Positions 35,763 through 46,111 of a stretch of DNA of 64,000 nt are shown in pieces. The notes beneath the pieces were generated by a model. It saw only the letters and a program-made list of their open reading frames with translations. It was not told the origin of the DNA and did not search any database. The position numbers were made by a program, and so were the translations under genes. The stretch is from Castellaniella sp. MT123 (GTDB taxonomy: Bacteria > Pseudomonadota > Gammaproteobacteria > Burkholderiales > Burkholderiaceae_B): the NCBI RefSeq assembly GCF_039614765.1, contig NZ_CP154879.1:2356001-2420000 (forward strand). The letters are read 5' to 3'. How positions within the stretch are numbered: position 1 is the stretch's first letter; every line of letters starts with the position of its first letter.

Positions 35763-37070
35763 ATGCCGCTCATCAACCGCCTGGATACCCGTTCCGCTGA
35801 TTTCGACTCGGCCCTGACCCGCCTGCTGGCCTACGACGCCTCGCAGGACGAATCCATCGAATCGACGGTGCGCGACATCCTGCACGACGTACAGACGCGC
35901 GGCGATGCGGCGGTGCTGGACTACACGGCCCGATTCGACCGCGTCCAGGCCGGCAGCCTGACCGCCCTGGAAATCCCGCGCAGCGACTGCCAGGCGGCGT
36001 TGGCCGGCCTGCCCGCCGACCGGCGCGCAGCCCTGGAAGCCGCGGCTGAACGGGTCCGACGCTACCATGAACACCAGCGCGCCCAGACCTGGACGTACAC
36101 CGAACCCGACGGGACGATGCTCGGCCAGCAGATCACTCCGCTGGACCGCGTAGGCCTCTACGTCCCAGGCGGCAAGGCCGCCTACCCCTCGTCTGTCCTG
36201 ATGAATGCCATTCCGGCAAAAGTCGCCGGCGTGCCGGAACTGATCATGGTCACGCCCACACCCGGGGGCACGCGCAACCCGATGGTGCTCGCCGCCGCCG
36301 CGCTGGGCGGTGTGGACCGCATCTTCGCCATCGGCGGCGCCCAGGCCGTGGGCGCGCTGGCCTACGGCACACAGACGCTACCGGCCGTGGACAAGATCGT
36401 CGGCCCGGGCAATGCCTACGTGGCAGCCGCCAAACGGCGGGTCTTCGGCACGGTGGGCATCGACATGATCGCCGGCCCCTCGGAAATCCTCATCGTGGCC
36501 GACGGCAGCACACCGGCGGAATGGCTCGCGGTGGATCTATTCTCCCAGGCCGAACACGACGAACTCGCCCAGGCCATCCTGCTGTGCCCGGACGAGGCCT
36601 ACCTGAACGCGGTCCGGGACGCCATCGAACGGTTGCTGCCGCAGCAGCCGCGCGCCGACATTCTGCGCGTCAGTCTGGCCAATCGCGGCGCGCTGATCCA
36701 TACGACCGGTCTGGAACAGGCCTGCTCCCTGGTCAACCGGATCGCCCCCGAACACCTGGAACTGTCCGTCCGCGACCCGCAGGCCATTCTGCCGCTGATT
36801 CGCCACGCCGGCGCGATCTTCATGGGCGCCTACAGCTCGGAATCCCTGGGCGACTATTGCGCCGGCCCCAACCATGTATTGCCCACCGCACGCACGGCGC
36901 GCTTTTCCTCGCCACTGGGCGTGTATGATTTCCAGAAGCGCAGCAGCCTGATCCAGGTTTCCGCGACAGGGGCGCAGACTCTGGGCCGCATCGCCGTCAC
37001 CCTGGCCACCAGCGAAGGCCTGCATGCCCATGCCGCCAGCGCCGCCCTGCGCCTGAACGACCCGGCCTGA
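35763..37070 (+). CDS. hisD: Histidinol dehydrogenase
   Basis: HisD carries out the last two steps of histidine synthesis, oxidising histidinol to histidine with NAD+. It has 435 residues from the ATG at 35763 (the longer TTG reading is not needed). It shows [28 protein letters not shown], the signature [17 protein letters not shown] and the zinc/active-site region [15 protein letters not shown]. There is a 108-bp gap after hisG, with a TAAGAT-like box near 35733. Confidence 0.96.
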   Translation: MPLINRLDTRSADFDSALTRLLAYDASQDESIESTVRDILHDVQTRGDAAVLDYTARFDRVQAGSLTALEIPRSDCQAALAGLPADRRAALEAAAERVRRYHEHQRAQTWTYTEPDGTMLGQQITPLDRVGLYVPGGKAAYPSSVLMNAIPAKVAGVPELIMVTPTPGGTRNPMVLAAAALGGVDRIFAIGGAQAVGALAYGTQTLPAVDKIVGPGNAYVAAAKRRVFGTVGIDMIAGPSEILIVADGSTPAEWLAVDLFSQAEHDELAQAILLCPDEAYLNAVRDAIERLLPQQPRADILRVSLANRGALIHTTGLEQACSLVNRIAPEHLELSVRDPQAILPLIRHAGAIFMGAYSSESLGDYCAGPNHVLPTARTARFSSPLGVYDFQKRSSLIQVSATGAQTLGRIAVTLATSEGLHAHAASAALRLNDPA

Positions 37071-37137
37071 CGCCGGGCCCCAGCCCCACGCTTTCGCCGC
37101 CTCGCGACCGACACCGCCCAGGACACCCCTCAAAGCC

Positions 37138-37725
37138 ATGCGCACTGCCACGATCGAACGCAACACGCAAGAAACCCGGATCCGCGTCACCATCAACCTG
37201 GACGGTACGGGGGCCCGCACCCTGAACACCGGCGTTCCGTTCCTGGACCACATGCTGGACCAGATCGCCCGCCATGGCTTGTTCGACCTGGACATCCGTT
37301 GTGACGGCGACACGCACATCGATGACCATCACAGCGTCGAGGACGTCGGCATCACCCTGGGCCAGGCCTTTGCCGCCGCCGTGGGCACCAAGGCGGGGCT
37401 GCGCCGTTATGGTCACGCCTACGTCCCGCTGGACGAGGCCCTCTCGCGCGTCGTGGTGGACCTGTCCGGCCGTCCCGGCCTGTTCTATCACGTGGACTAT
37501 GTCCGGGCGCGCATCGGTACCTTCGACGTGGATCTGGCGCGCGAATTCTTCCAGGGCTTCGTGAACCATGCCCAGGCCACCGTCCACATCGACAACCTGC
37601 GCGGGGAAAACGCGCACCACCAGTGCGAAACCATCTTCAAGGCCTTTGGACGCGCGCTGCGCATGGCTGCGGAAGTCGATCCGCGCGCCGGCGGCACGAT
37701 TCCGTCCACTAAAGGCGCCCTCTGA
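37138..37725 (+). CDS. hisB: Imidazoleglycerol-phosphate dehydratase
   Basis: This carries out the sixth step of histidine synthesis. It has 195 residues, the monofunctional dehydratase without the phosphatase domain of E. coli HisB. Manganese-binding motifs are [32 protein letters not shown] and the C-terminal [22 protein letters not shown]. It follows hisD directly; the aminotransferase hisC often found between them is missing. Confidence 0.96.
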   Translation: MRTATIERNTQETRIRVTINLDGTGARTLNTGVPFLDHMLDQIARHGLFDLDIRCDGDTHIDDHHSVEDVGITLGQAFAAAVGTKAGLRRYGHAYVPLDEALSRVVVDLSGRPGLFYHVDYVRARIGTFDVDLAREFFQGFVNHAQATVHIDNLRGENAHHQCETIFKAFGRALRMAAEVDPRAGGTIPSTKGAL

Positions 37726-37783
37726 CCGACGGCATCCCCATCGCACGCCTTTCGACCCGACACCACATCAGGACCACCGCACC

Positions 37784-38497
37784 GTGACACGCATCGCCAT
37801 CGTCGACTACGGCATGGGTAATTTCCACTCCGTCGCGCGCGCCCTGCAGGCGGCCGCCCCGGACCAGGACATCCGTATCGCGCGCAGCGCCGCCGACATC
37901 CTGGCGGCCGACCGCATCGTGTTTCCCGGCCAGGGAGCCATGCCCGACTGCATGCACACGCTCGATACCTCGGGCCTGCGCGACGCCGTGCTGCGCGCCG
38001 CCCGCGAAAAGCCCCTGCTGGGCGTCTGCGTCGGCGAACAGATGCTGTTCGACGGCAGCGACGAAGGCGACACGCCCGGCCTTGGTCTGCTCGCGGGACG
38101 CGTGCGCCGCTTCCAGGGGCCAGCCTTCGACCAGCCTGCGGCAACCGGCTCCGCCTGCGCCGACAGCCCGGGCACCACGGCGCATGACCCTGTCGCCCGC
38201 CCGGCGGACACGCCGCCCCCTCGGTTGAAGGTCCCGCACATGGGCTGGAACGCCGTCACCCAGACCCGCGCGCATCCCCTCTGGGACGGCATCGCCCAGG
38301 ACACGCCGTTCTACTTCGTTCACAGCTACTACGCCGAACCCGGCGACGCGGCGCTCACGGCGGCCACCAGCCGCTACGGGCAGCCCTTCTGCTGCGCCGT
38401 TGCCACCGACAATATTTTTGCCGTACAGTTTCACCCAGAAAAGAGCGCAGCGCCCGGCTTGCTGATGTATCGCAACTTCACCCGCTGGCAACCCTGA
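37784..38497 (+). CDS. hisH: Imidazole glycerol phosphate synthase glutaminase subunit
   Basis: HisH releases ammonia from glutamine and channels it to HisF. The protein has 237 residues, some 25-35 longer than usual because of a polar Pro/Ala/Asp-rich insert at about 112-146, before [11 protein letters not shown]. The catalytic triad is intact: C82 in [13 protein letters not shown]217 and E219 in AVQFHPEKS. The GTG start at 37784 follows CAGGA and gives the family N-terminus [17 protein letters not shown]. Confidence 0.94.
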   Translation: MTRIAIVDYGMGNFHSVARALQAAAPDQDIRIARSAADILAADRIVFPGQGAMPDCMHTLDTSGLRDAVLRAAREKPLLGVCVGEQMLFDGSDEGDTPGLGLLAGRVRRFQGPAFDQPAATGSACADSPGTTAHDPVARPADTPPPRLKVPHMGWNAVTQTRAHPLWDGIAQDTPFYFVHSYYAEPGDAALTAATSRYGQPFCCAVATDNIFAVQFHPEKSAAPGLLMYRNFTRWQP

Positions 38498-38542
38498 CCC
38501 CCATACCGGGTTTCGAATCCTTCCTGCACTGACACGACGACC

Positions 38543-39373
38543 ATGCTTCTGATCCCCGCCATCGACCTCAAAGACGGGCGCTGCGTGCGCCTGCGACAAG
38601 GCGACCTGGCTGACGCCACCGTCTTTTCCGAAGATCCCGCCGCCATGGCCATCCAATGGGCCAGCCAGGGCGCGCGCCGCCTGCATCTGGTGGACCTGAA
38701 CGGCGCCGTCGCGGGCAAACCGCGCAACCGTGCGGCCATCCAGGCGATCGTCGATGCGACCGACGACGACCTGCCCATCCAGATCGGCGGCGGCATCCGC
38801 GACCTGGACACGGTCGAATACTATCTGGACAACGGCATCTCCTATGTCATCATCGGCACCGCCGCAGTCAAGGACCCCGGTTTCCTCAGCGATGCCTGCT
38901 CCGCCTTCCCCGGCCACATCATCGTAGGCCTGGACGCGCGCGACGGGAAGGTTGCCACCGACGGTTGGTCCAAGCTCACCCGTCACGACGTGGTGGATCT
39001 CGCCCACAAGTTCGAAGACTACGGCTGCGAATCGATCATCTACACCGATATCGGCCGCGACGGCATGCTCAGCGGTGTCAACGTCGAAGCCACCGTCCGC
39101 CTGGCGCAGCACGTCCGTATCCCGGTCATCGCCTCCGGCGGTGTAGCATCGCTGGACGACATCCGCGCCCTGTGCGCGGTTGCCAACGAAGGCATCGAAG
39201 GCGCCATCCTGGGCCGCAGCATCTACGAAGGCACGCTGGGCTTCGCGGATGCCCAGGCCCTGGCCGACTCGCTCAGCGGCTCGGCTGACGACGAATCCGA
39301 TCCGGCCGATGCCCGCGCGCCCGGGTCCGATGCGGAATCCTCCGACACCCCGGCCCCAGGCCGCTCCGCATGA
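38543..39373 (+). CDS. hisA: Phosphoribosylformimino-5-aminoimidazole carboxamide ribotide isomerase
   Basis: HisA catalyses the fourth step of histidine synthesis, an Amadori rearrangement in a TIM barrel. It has 276 residues; the barrel covers about 1-245 ([20 protein letters not shown] with catalytic Asp, [35 protein letters not shown]). The last 30 residues are an Asp/Ala/Pro/Ser-rich tail not found in most HisA. The stop overlaps the hisF start. Confidence 0.95.
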   Translation: MLLIPAIDLKDGRCVRLRQGDLADATVFSEDPAAMAIQWASQGARRLHLVDLNGAVAGKPRNRAAIQAIVDATDDDLPIQIGGGIRDLDTVEYYLDNGISYVIIGTAAVKDPGFLSDACSAFPGHIIVGLDARDGKVATDGWSKLTRHDVVDLAHKFEDYGCESIIYTDIGRDGMLSGVNVEATVRLAQHVRIPVIASGGVASLDDIRALCAVANEGIEGAILGRSIYEGTLGFADAQALADSLSGSADDESDPADARAPGSDAESSDTPAPGRSA

Positions 39374-40176
39374 CCGCCTCGATTTCCCACACAGGTGAAT
39401 CAGGCCTGTGCTGTCGCATCATCCCCTGCCTGGACGTCAACGCAGGTCGGGTCGTCAAGGGCGTGAATTTCGTCAACCTGACCGATGCCGGCGACCCGGT
39501 AGAGATTGCCCGCCGCTACGACGAGCAGGGTGCCGATGAAATCACCTTCCTGGACATCACGGCGACGTCCGATGATCGCGGCCTGATCCTGCCGATCATC
39601 GAAGCCGTCGCCCGCCAGGTCTTCATCCCCCTGACGGTTGGCGGGGGCGTGCGCCAGGTCGCCGACATCCAGCGCCTGCTCGACGCGGGGGCCGACAAGG
39701 TCTCCATCAACAGCGCGGCCGTCGCCCGTCCGGAACTCGTGGCCGAGGCCGCTCGCCATCATGGTTCGCAGTGCATCGTCGTGGCAATGGATGCGCGGCG
39801 CGTCTCGGGCGCCGGCGAGGCCCCGCGCTGGGAGATCTTCACCCACGGGGGGCGGCGCGGCACCGGCCTGGACGCCGTCCAGTGGGCTCGCCGCATGGCG
39901 GACATGGGCGCCGGTGAATTACTGCTCACCAGCATGGACCGCGACGGCACCAAATCCGGCTTCGATCTGGAATTGACGCGCGCCGTCTCCGACGCGGTAC
40001 CCGTCCCGGTCATCGCTTCGGGCGGTGTGGGCACCCTGCAGCATCTGGCCGATGGCATCACCCTGGGCCACGCCAGCGCGGTGCTGGCAGCCAGCATTTT
40101 CCATTTTGGCCAGCACACGCTAGCCGAGGCCAAGGATTTCCTGGCCGCCCAGGGCATTCAGGTACGGCGCACATGA
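39370..40176 (+). CDS. hisF: Imidazole glycerol phosphate synthase cyclase subunit
   Basis: HisF uses ammonia from HisH to close the imidazole ring and release AICAR. It has 268 residues with the TIM-barrel motifs [71 protein letters not shown], and [16 protein letters not shown]. It overlaps hisA and hisI by four bases each (ATGA), so translation is coupled. Confidence 0.96.
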   Translation: MTASISHTGESGLCCRIIPCLDVNAGRVVKGVNFVNLTDAGDPVEIARRYDEQGADEITFLDITATSDDRGLILPIIEAVARQVFIPLTVGGGVRQVADIQRLLDAGADKVSINSAAVARPELVAEAARHHGSQCIVVAMDARRVSGAGEAPRWEIFTHGGRRGTGLDAVQWARRMADMGAGELLLTSMDRDGTKSGFDLELTRAVSDAVPVPVIASGGVGTLQHLADGITLGHASAVLAASIFHFGQHTLAEAKDFLAAQGIQVRRT

Positions 40177-40652
40177 CTCTCGACAAGGACACCATGCCAT
40201 CGGCCCGGCCGGCGGCGGACGCCACCGACCCGCAGGCGCCGCCTGCGTGGCTGTCGGCCCTGCACTTCGACGACCAGGGGCTGATCCCCGCGATCGCCCA
40301 GGATGCGCAGACCGGCAAGGTGCTGATGATGGCCTGGATGAACGCCGAATCGGTGCAGGAAACCGTGCGCACCGGGCGCGCCGTGTATTTTTCACGCTCC
40401 CGCCAGCGCCTTTGGCGCAAGGGCGAGGAATCCGGCCACGTCCAGCAGGTCCACGACCTTCGCCTGGACTGCGACGGCGACGTGCTGCTGCTGCGGATCA
40501 CGCAGGTCGGCGGCATCGCCTGTCATACCGGGCGGGAACGCTGCTTCTTCCGCAGCCTGGATCGCCAGGCCGCCGATCCCGCCTGGGTCACCCAGGACCC
40601 TGTGCTGAAGGACCCAGGCGACATCTACGGCGCGGGCGCGACGCATCCCTGA
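40173..40652 (+). CDS. hisI: Phosphoribosyl-AMP cyclohydrolase
   Basis: This carries out the third step of histidine synthesis, a zinc-dependent ring opening. It has 159 residues with a poorly conserved N-terminal extension of about 25 (an internal ATG at 40194 is an alternative start). Core motifs are [44 protein letters not shown], the metal-binding DCDGDVLLL and [14 protein letters not shown]. It is separate from hisE, unlike the fused E. coli HisIE. Confidence 0.95.
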   Translation: MTLDKDTMPSARPAADATDPQAPPAWLSALHFDDQGLIPAIAQDAQTGKVLMMAWMNAESVQETVRTGRAVYFSRSRQRLWRKGEESGHVQQVHDLRLDCDGDVLLLRITQVGGIACHTGRERCFFRSLDRQAADPAWVTQDPVLKDPGDIYGAGATHP

Positions 40653-40710
40653 CTTCCCCACGCCGACACGCCCTCTCGGCCCGAACCCCTGATTCCCTTC
40701 ACTTCTCGAC

Positions 40711-41091
40711 ATGACTTCCGCAGACACCGACCCCCGGCAGGCAGCCCCAGGAAATTCTTCCACCGGAGACATTCTGGCCCGGCTGGCCGACACCCTTGCG
40801 ACCCGCCGCCCAGACCATGGCGGCAATCCAGAGACCTCCTACACAGCCCGTCTGCTGGCTCGCGGGCCGGATGCCTTCCTGAAGAAGATCGGCGAGGAAG
40901 CCACCGAACTGGTGATGGCGGCCAAGGACGGCCAACGAGACCGTATCGTGGCGGAAACCGCCGATCTCTGGTTCCACTGTCTGGTGGCCCTGACGCATTT
41001 CGATCTGCGGCCCGAGGACGTACTGGCCGAGCTTGCCCGCCGTGAAGGGCTGTCCGGGCTGGAAGAAAAGGCCTCCCGACCGAAGCACTGA
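40711..41091 (+). CDS. hisE: Phosphoribosyl-ATP pyrophosphatase
   Basis: This carries out the second step of histidine synthesis. It has 126 residues with the MazG-type helical fold: [47 protein letters not shown] with the metal-binding glutamates, and [30 protein letters not shown]. The first 20 residues are variable. It is the last his gene; 182 bp separate it from the HIT gene. Confidence 0.94.
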   Translation: MTSADTDPRQAAPGNSSTGDILARLADTLATRRPDHGGNPETSYTARLLARGPDAFLKKIGEEATELVMAAKDGQRDRIVAETADLWFHCLVALTHFDLRPEDVLAELARREGLSGLEEKASRPKH

Positions 41092-41172
41092 ACGGTCCCG
41101 CTCCCGGGGTGCCCTCCCCGGATCCGGATTCCCGGACCGCGAACGGCCGGATCTGGTCAGTGCATACCCTTG

Positions 41173-41212
41173 ACTGACTGTATTCCCCCTGGCGGATCAA
41201 TACAGCGTCAGT
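41173..41212. repeat. Inverted repeat between hisE and the HIT-protein gene
   Basis: ACTGACTGTATT and AATACAGCGTCAGT pair with a two-base bulge around a 14-base loop. It lies in the 182-bp gap after hisE, about 60 bp before the HIT gene. There is no U tract, so a terminator is not supported; an operator or a leader hairpin is possible. Confidence 0.3.
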
Positions 41213-41273
41213 GAAATTGTGGCAACATATGATGTTGAGTGGGTCGATGTCCGGCCCCATCCCGTAGAACCCC

Positions 41274-41642
41274 ATGAGCCACGATTGTCTGTTCTGTAAA
41301 ATCGCCCGGCACGAAATCCCTGCCCGCATCGTGCACGAAGACGACGAATTCCTCGCCTTCCACGACATCAACCCGGCAGCTCCCGTGCACCTTCTGCTGA
41401 TGCCCAAGCATCACGTGGCGTCGCTGGCAGCCGTCGGGTCCACCGATGACGCCTGGCTGGCCCGGATGCTGCTGCTGGTCCCGAAGCTCGCCTTTGCCAA
41501 CGGCTGCAATCCGCTGCCCGACGGCGGGTTCCGGCTGGTGGCCAATGCCGGCACCGAAGGCGGCCAGGAAATCGACCACCTGCACTTTCACATTCTGGGC
41601 GGCGCACGCCCCTGGTCAAAACGCGCGGCACCCGCCGCCTAA
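41274..41642 (+). CDS. hinT: HIT-family nucleotide hydrolase (HinT-like)
   Basis: This is a cytoplasmic purine nucleoside phosphoramidase, 122 residues. It has CLFCKIARHEIPARIVHEDDEFLAFHDINPAAPVHLLLMPKHHV and the histidine triad in EIDHLHFHILGG (HxHxH). The his-hinT-tatABC order is a common betaproteobacterial arrangement. Confidence 0.93.
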   Translation: MSHDCLFCKIARHEIPARIVHEDDEFLAFHDINPAAPVHLLLMPKHHVASLAAVGSTDDAWLARMLLLVPKLAFANGCNPLPDGGFRLVANAGTEGGQEIDHLHFHILGGARPWSKRAAPAA

Positions 41643-41651
41643 GGAGAACTC

Positions 41652-41885
41652 ATGGGTAGCTTCAGCATCTGGCACTGGCTGATCGTATTGGTCATCGTGG
41701 CGCTGATCTTCGGCACGAAGAAACTGCGCAACATGGGCGAAGACCTTGGCGGTGCCGTCAAAGGCTTCAAAAAAGGCATGAAGGACGCACAAGACGAGGC
41801 GGCCGAATCCAAGCCGGCCGTCACGCAGAAAGTCCAGGATTCCAACACGGTGGATGTCCAGGCACGCGAGAAGACCGACGCCTGA
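41652..41885 (+). CDS. tatA: Twin-arginine translocase subunit TatA
   Basis: This pore-forming subunit of the Tat exporter for folded proteins has 77 residues: one membrane helix ([20 protein letters not shown], with the FGTKKLR hinge) and an amphipathic helix [20 protein letters not shown], then a polar tail. A strong AAGGAG site precedes the ATG, nine bases after the HIT gene. Confidence 0.95.
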   Translation: MGSFSIWHWLIVLVIVALIFGTKKLRNMGEDLGGAVKGFKKGMKDAQDEAAESKPAVTQKVQDSNTVDVQAREKTDA

Positions 41886-41910
41886 TCCCGCGCACTGAAC
41901 CGGAACCGCC

Positions 41911-42438
41911 ATGTTCGATGTCAGCTTCAGCGAACTGATGCTGATCGGCGTGATCGCGCTGATCGTCATCGGTCCCGAACGCCTGCCAAAGGTCGCCCGC
42001 ACCGTCGGACACCTGCTCGGGCGCGCCCAACGCTATGTCAACGAGGTCAAGTCCGACATCCAGAAGGAAATGGACCTGAAGGAAATCGGCGACATCAAGA
42101 ACCAGATGGAGGACGCCGCCCGTTCGGTGCAGTCCTCCATGACCTCGTCGGTCGAGGATCTGAAGGCAGCTGTCACCCAACCGACGCAGGCGATCAAGGA
42201 TTCCCTCGACGAAGCCCGTCAGGCGCTGGACATCAAGCAGCCGGTCACCGAAGAGGCTCCGGTGAAAACTGACGCGCCGTCCCTGCCTGCGCAGGATCCG
42301 GCTGCCGGCATACCCGCCCCGGCGGACGGCAACCCGGCCCCCGCGGCGCCGCTTGGCACCACCGTACCGACGACATCCGTCCCCAGCGGCACGCCCCAGC
42401 CTGTCCGGGCGCCAGCCCCCACCGAATCCAGCCACTGA
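41911..42438 (+). CDS. tatB: Twin-arginine translocase subunit TatB
   Basis: TatB receives Tat substrates together with TatC. It has 175 residues. The N-terminus MFDVSFSELMLIGVIALIVIGPERLPKVARTVGHLLGRAQRY is diagnostic (helix with glutamate at position 8 and the GPERLP hinge). A long amphipathic/coiled region follows to about residue 110 and a Pro/Ala-rich disordered tail to the end. Confidence 0.95.
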   Translation: MFDVSFSELMLIGVIALIVIGPERLPKVARTVGHLLGRAQRYVNEVKSDIQKEMDLKEIGDIKNQMEDAARSVQSSMTSSVEDLKAAVTQPTQAIKDSLDEARQALDIKQPVTEEAPVKTDAPSLPAQDPAAGIPAPADGNPAPAAPLGTTVPTTSVPSGTPQPVRAPAPTESSH

Positions 42439-42446
42439 ATCCCGGC

Positions 42447-43262
42447 ATGACTGACGCATCCGACGCCTCGTCCCAGGACACCTTCATCTCGCACCTGATC
42501 GAGTTGCGCACCCGTCTGCTGCGCGCCGTCATGGCTGTGCTGGGCATTTTCGTCGTGCTGTTCCTCTATCCGGGGCCGTCCACGATATACGATATCCTGG
42601 CCCAGCCCATGCTGGCGTCCCTGCCCACAGGCACACGCATGATCGCCACCGGGGTGATCACCCCCTTCATGGTGCCGATCAAGGTCACGCTACTGGCCGC
42701 CTTTGTCCTGGCGCTGCCCGTCGTGCTGTACCAGGCCTGGGCCTTCGTCGCGCCCGGTCTGTACCGTCATGAACAGCGCCTGGCACTGCCGCTGATCATC
42801 TCCAGCACCTTCCTGTTCCTGCTGGGGATGGCCTTCTGTTATTTCGTGGTGTTCCACACGGTCTTTCGCTTCATCGCGAATTTCGCGCCGCATTCGATCA
42901 CACCCGCGCCGGACATCGAGGCCTACGTCAATTTCGTGCTGACGATGTTCATGGCCTTCGGGGTCACCTTCGAGGTCCCGGTCGCCGTGGTTCTGCTGGT
43001 CAAGACCGGCATCGTATCCGTGAAGAAACTGCGCGAGGTTCGCGGCTACGTGGTCGTGGGCGCTTTCGTACTGGCGGCCGTGGTGACACCGCCCGATGTG
43101 CTCAGCCAGGTGCTGCTGGCCACGCCGCTATGCGTGCTCTATGAAATCGGAATTCTGGCGGGGGCCGCGATCGAGAAACGGAAAGCCGCGCCTGAAACCG
43201 AAGACCCGGCAGCCGACACCAACGCCCTGGTCTCCCAGGACGATCCCCCTCAGGACAAATGA
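42447..43262 (+). CDS. tatC: Twin-arginine translocase subunit TatC
   Basis: TatC is the signal-peptide receptor in the inner membrane, 271 residues, six helices. Conserved parts are FISHLIELRTRLLRAVMAV, VALPVVLYQAWAFVAPGLYRHEQRLALPLI (with LP and E residues that contact the twin-arginine motif), FGVTFEVPVAVVLLVKTGIVS and AAVVTPPDVLSQVLLATPLCVLYEIGI. It begins eight bases after tatB and converges with dsbD. Confidence 0.96.
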   Translation: MTDASDASSQDTFISHLIELRTRLLRAVMAVLGIFVVLFLYPGPSTIYDILAQPMLASLPTGTRMIATGVITPFMVPIKVTLLAAFVLALPVVLYQAWAFVAPGLYRHEQRLALPLIISSTFLFLLGMAFCYFVVFHTVFRFIANFAPHSITPAPDIEAYVNFVLTMFMAFGVTFEVPVAVVLLVKTGIVSVKKLREVRGYVVVGAFVLAAVVTPPDVLSQVLLATPLCVLYEIGILAGAAIEKRKAAPETEDPAADTNALVSQDDPPQDK

Positions 43263-43321
43263 TCAGTCGGGCAGGTCGTGCGGTGCCGGTTGGCGGCCGC
43301 ATCGGCCACCGACTTGCACCG

Positions 43322-45505
43322 TCATGAAGCGCCCAGTACCCGGTCCTGGATCCGCAGGAAGGCATCAGCCTTCTTGAATCCCACGACCCGGGCATCCGCC
43401 AGGAACCGGCCCTGGCCGTCAAAAAACAGGATACCGGGCGGGCCGAACAGATCGAAGCGGGCCAGAAGCGCCTTGTCTTCGGCGGTCATCCGGGTGACAT
43501 CAGCCTGCAGCAGCTTCATTCGGCCCATTCGGGCCGCCACCCGAGGGTCGCTGAAGGTGAATTTTTCCATTTCCAGGCAGGACACACACCAGTCCGCGTA
43601 AAAGTCCAGCATCACCGGCCGGTCAGTGGATGACAGCTGCGACTCGAGTTCAGCCAGCGACGCCACGCGAGTGAACTGCGCCTGGATCGCCTGCGGACCT
43701 TGTCGGGCACCGGCGATGCCTGGCGGAGGCGCGAGGGCGCCAGAGGTTGTCGCCAACCCGGAACCGGATACCACCTGGTTCAAGGCCCCGCCGGCGGCAG
43801 TGAACGGCGCCAGGGGCCGCAGCATGTCGTGCCCCCCCGCCAGCAGCCCCGCCCCCTGGGCCAGCCCCCACAGGGCCAGCATCGAGGCCAGGGCGCGGGT
43901 CAGAAGACGCAGAGGGCCGGCATGTGCGGCGTTCGCCGTCAAGACAGCCTCCCCGGCGCCGGATGACGCCGTTGGCGCGCGACCGCCATCCGTCGCCCCC
44001 CATAATAGCAGCGCCGCCCAGATCGCCAGCAGAATCCAGCCCATGACATACAAGGTATCCGGCAGCAGCGGTCGCGCCATCCACCAGGCGGTGGCCAGCA
44101 AGAGCAAGCCGAAGGCGGCCTTGAGCGGCGTCATCCACGCCCCGGCGCGCGGCAGCAGGGCGCCGGCGCCCGCGCCGACCACGAGCAGCAGCACACCCTC
44201 GCCCCACGCCATCGCGAACAATGCCGAACCGCCTGTCACGAGATCCCCAGTCTGGGAGATGAACAGCAGCACCCCGGCCAGGGGCGCGGCCACGCAGGGG
44301 CCGACAATCAGGGCCGACAACATCCCCATCAGAAAGACACCGCCCACCTGGCCGCCAGGCAGGCGCTGCATCCATGTCTGCACCCGTGACTGCAGGCCAA
44401 CCGGCGCCTGCAGCGCGAAGACATCCAGCATGGCCAGCGCGAACGCCGCCAGCAACACGGCAAAGGTGCCCAGCACCCACGGCGACTGCAGCCACGCCGC
44501 CAGACCCGCCCCCAACAAGCCGGCGGCCACCCCCAGTACGGTATAGACCAGCGACATGCCCAGCACATAGACCGCGGCCAGCCCAAAGCCGCGCGCACGA
44601 CTGACGGACTGATGGTCGCGTCCCGCAATGACCGCCAGCAGAATCGGCACCATCGGCAGCACGCACGGTGTAAAGGACAGCAGTAATCCGAATATCAGGC
44701 TCAGTCCCAGGATCTGCCACAAGGGCGCCTGATGCAGCCAGGCCGCCATCCCCACGTCCCCCAGATCCAGCCAGGAGCTCCCGGACCCGGCTTGCGAGGG
44801 ATCCCGCAGCGCCGGCGCTTGGCCGGCGACAGCGGACGTTGCACCCGCCAGCAGGTCCGGGCGCCCGGCCTGCCCTGCGCCATTCGACCGGACCGAGCCG
44901 TTGACCGCGGATGTGCCGATCTCGTCCTGCGGCGCCGGCACGCTGGCGCGGACCAGAGGACCCTGCGCCTGATAGCCATCCCCACCGCCAGCCAGTGTGA
45001 GTGTCCGGGTCATTGGTGGATAGCACAGGCCCTGGTCCGAGCAGCCCTGCCCCGTGAGTGTCACCTGCAGTGGAGCCGACGCTCCTGCCTGCAGCGGCAC
45101 CCGCAGCGTGACCCCTTTGTGAAAGACCTCCATGTCGCGCTCGAAGGTCGGGTCGTATTTGACCTGACCCTTGGGCAACTGCAAGGTCCCGGGCCAGGCC
45201 GGCGTGCGGGTTTCAGCGTCGGCGGGGGTCAGATCCGAGCGGCGAAAAAACATCAGTTGGCCCGACGCATCCTCGACACGCACTTCGAAACGATCCTGGT
45301 ACATGTAGTAGCCCGGTGCGATCGCGTAATGCACGTCCAGCGTCCGCGGATCCCGCATCGCCACCGTGGTGACGAAGGCCTGCTCGGGCTCGAGGAAATC
45401 ACCGGCGGCCTGGACCGTACCCACCAGGCCCAGCCCCGCCGTGACCGCGAGCAGCAGCCCCATGAGTGCCTGCACCATCTTCCTGCCTGTTGCCGACAGC
45501 CCCAT
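43322..45505 (-). CDS. dsbD: Thiol:disulfide interchange protein DsbD
   Basis: DsbD carries electrons from cytoplasmic thioredoxin across the inner membrane to reduce DsbC and cytochrome c maturation proteins. In 727 residues all three cysteine pairs remain: periplasmic alpha domain C155/C161 (GQGCSDQGLCYPP), membrane domain FTPCVLPMVPILL and GPCVAAPLAG, and C-terminal thioredoxin-like ADWCVSCLEMEKF (C640/C643). A signal peptide (LLLAVTAGLGLVGTVQA) starts it. The ATG at 45505 is used; a GTG two codons upstream is closer to GGGGG and is possible. Linkers between domains make it longer than E. coli DsbD. Confidence 0.93.
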   Translation of the reverse strand: MGLSATGRKMVQALMGLLLAVTAGLGLVGTVQAAGDFLEPEQAFVTTVAMRDPRTLDVHYAIAPGYYMYQDRFEVRVEDASGQLMFFRRSDLTPADAETRTPAWPGTLQLPKGQVKYDPTFERDMEVFHKGVTLRVPLQAGASAPLQVTLTGQGCSDQGLCYPPMTRTLTLAGGGDGYQAQGPLVRASVPAPQDEIGTSAVNGSVRSNGAGQAGRPDLLAGATSAVAGQAPALRDPSQAGSGSSWLDLGDVGMAAWLHQAPLWQILGLSLIFGLLLSFTPCVLPMVPILLAVIAGRDHQSVSRARGFGLAAVYVLGMSLVYTVLGVAAGLLGAGLAAWLQSPWVLGTFAVLLAAFALAMLDVFALQAPVGLQSRVQTWMQRLPGGQVGGVFLMGMLSALIVGPCVAAPLAGVLLFISQTGDLVTGGSALFAMAWGEGVLLLVVGAGAGALLPRAGAWMTPLKAAFGLLLLATAWWMARPLLPDTLYVMGWILLAIWAALLLWGATDGGRAPTASSGAGEAVLTANAAHAGPLRLLTRALASMLALWGLAQGAGLLAGGHDMLRPLAPFTAAGGALNQVVSGSGLATTSGALAPPPGIAGARQGPQAIQAQFTRVASLAELESQLSSTDRPVMLDFYADWCVSCLEMEKFTFSDPRVAARMGRMKLLQADVTRMTAEDKALLARFDLFGPPGILFFDGQGRFLADARVVGFKKADAFLRIQDRVLGAS

Positions 45506-45590
45506 CCGCACATCAACCCCCTTCTGACGGGACCGGGATTGAAGAAACCAGACCGGAATCAGCGGACACGGGAAATTCATCATCGGAACA

Positions 45591-46037
45591 TTACTCGAGT
45601 GAGGACTGGACATCGGGCCGACCCGGTGTCGATTCGCGGGCCGATTCGGCGACCCAATCCAGATAGGCGGTGCTGCCGGCCGCCACGCCCAGCACCAGGA
45701 ACTCGGGGATCTCATACGGATGCAGCTCGTACAACCTCGCATACAACGCCGGCAGCTGTGCGGCCGTTGTCTTGAGGCAAAGTGGTGATTCTTCCGTGCC
45801 TTCGAGCTGCCCCTGCCACAGATACATGGACGTCACCAGGGGCCCGACCTGGGCACAGGCCACCAGGGACTCTTCCACCAGCAGATGGGCGATGCGCTTG
45901 GCTAGCAGGACATCGGGCGCGGTACTGAGCACTACGACCGTATCGGTGGGCGCGCCGCCCTGCCGCCGCAATCCCGGGATCGACCCCGAGCCCTCCTGCG
46001 AGACAGGACGGCCTTCTGTGGGGGCGTGGTCTGACAT
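45591..46037 (-). CDS. cutA: Divalent-cation tolerance protein CutA
   Basis: This small trimeric protein has 148 residues; the CutA core begins near residue 33 (TVVVLSTAPDVLLAKRIAHLLVEESLVACAQVGP) and includes SMYLWQGQLEGTEESPLCLKT and the conserved ELHPYEIPEFL. The first 30 residues are a variable extension. It lies 85 bp upstream of dsbD on the same strand, the CutA-DsbD pairing also seen in E. coli. Confidence 0.93.
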   Translation of the reverse strand: MSDHAPTEGRPVSQEGSGSIPGLRRQGGAPTDTVVVLSTAPDVLLAKRIAHLLVEESLVACAQVGPLVTSMYLWQGQLEGTEESPLCLKTTAAQLPALYARLYELHPYEIPEFLVLGVAAGSTAYLDWVAESARESTPGRPDVQSSLE

Positions 46038-46111
46038 GACGGATCCGGGAAGAGAAACTCTTTGATTTTACACGGTATTTGAAATGCTGCGAGCCAATGG
46101 CGGCACGCATG

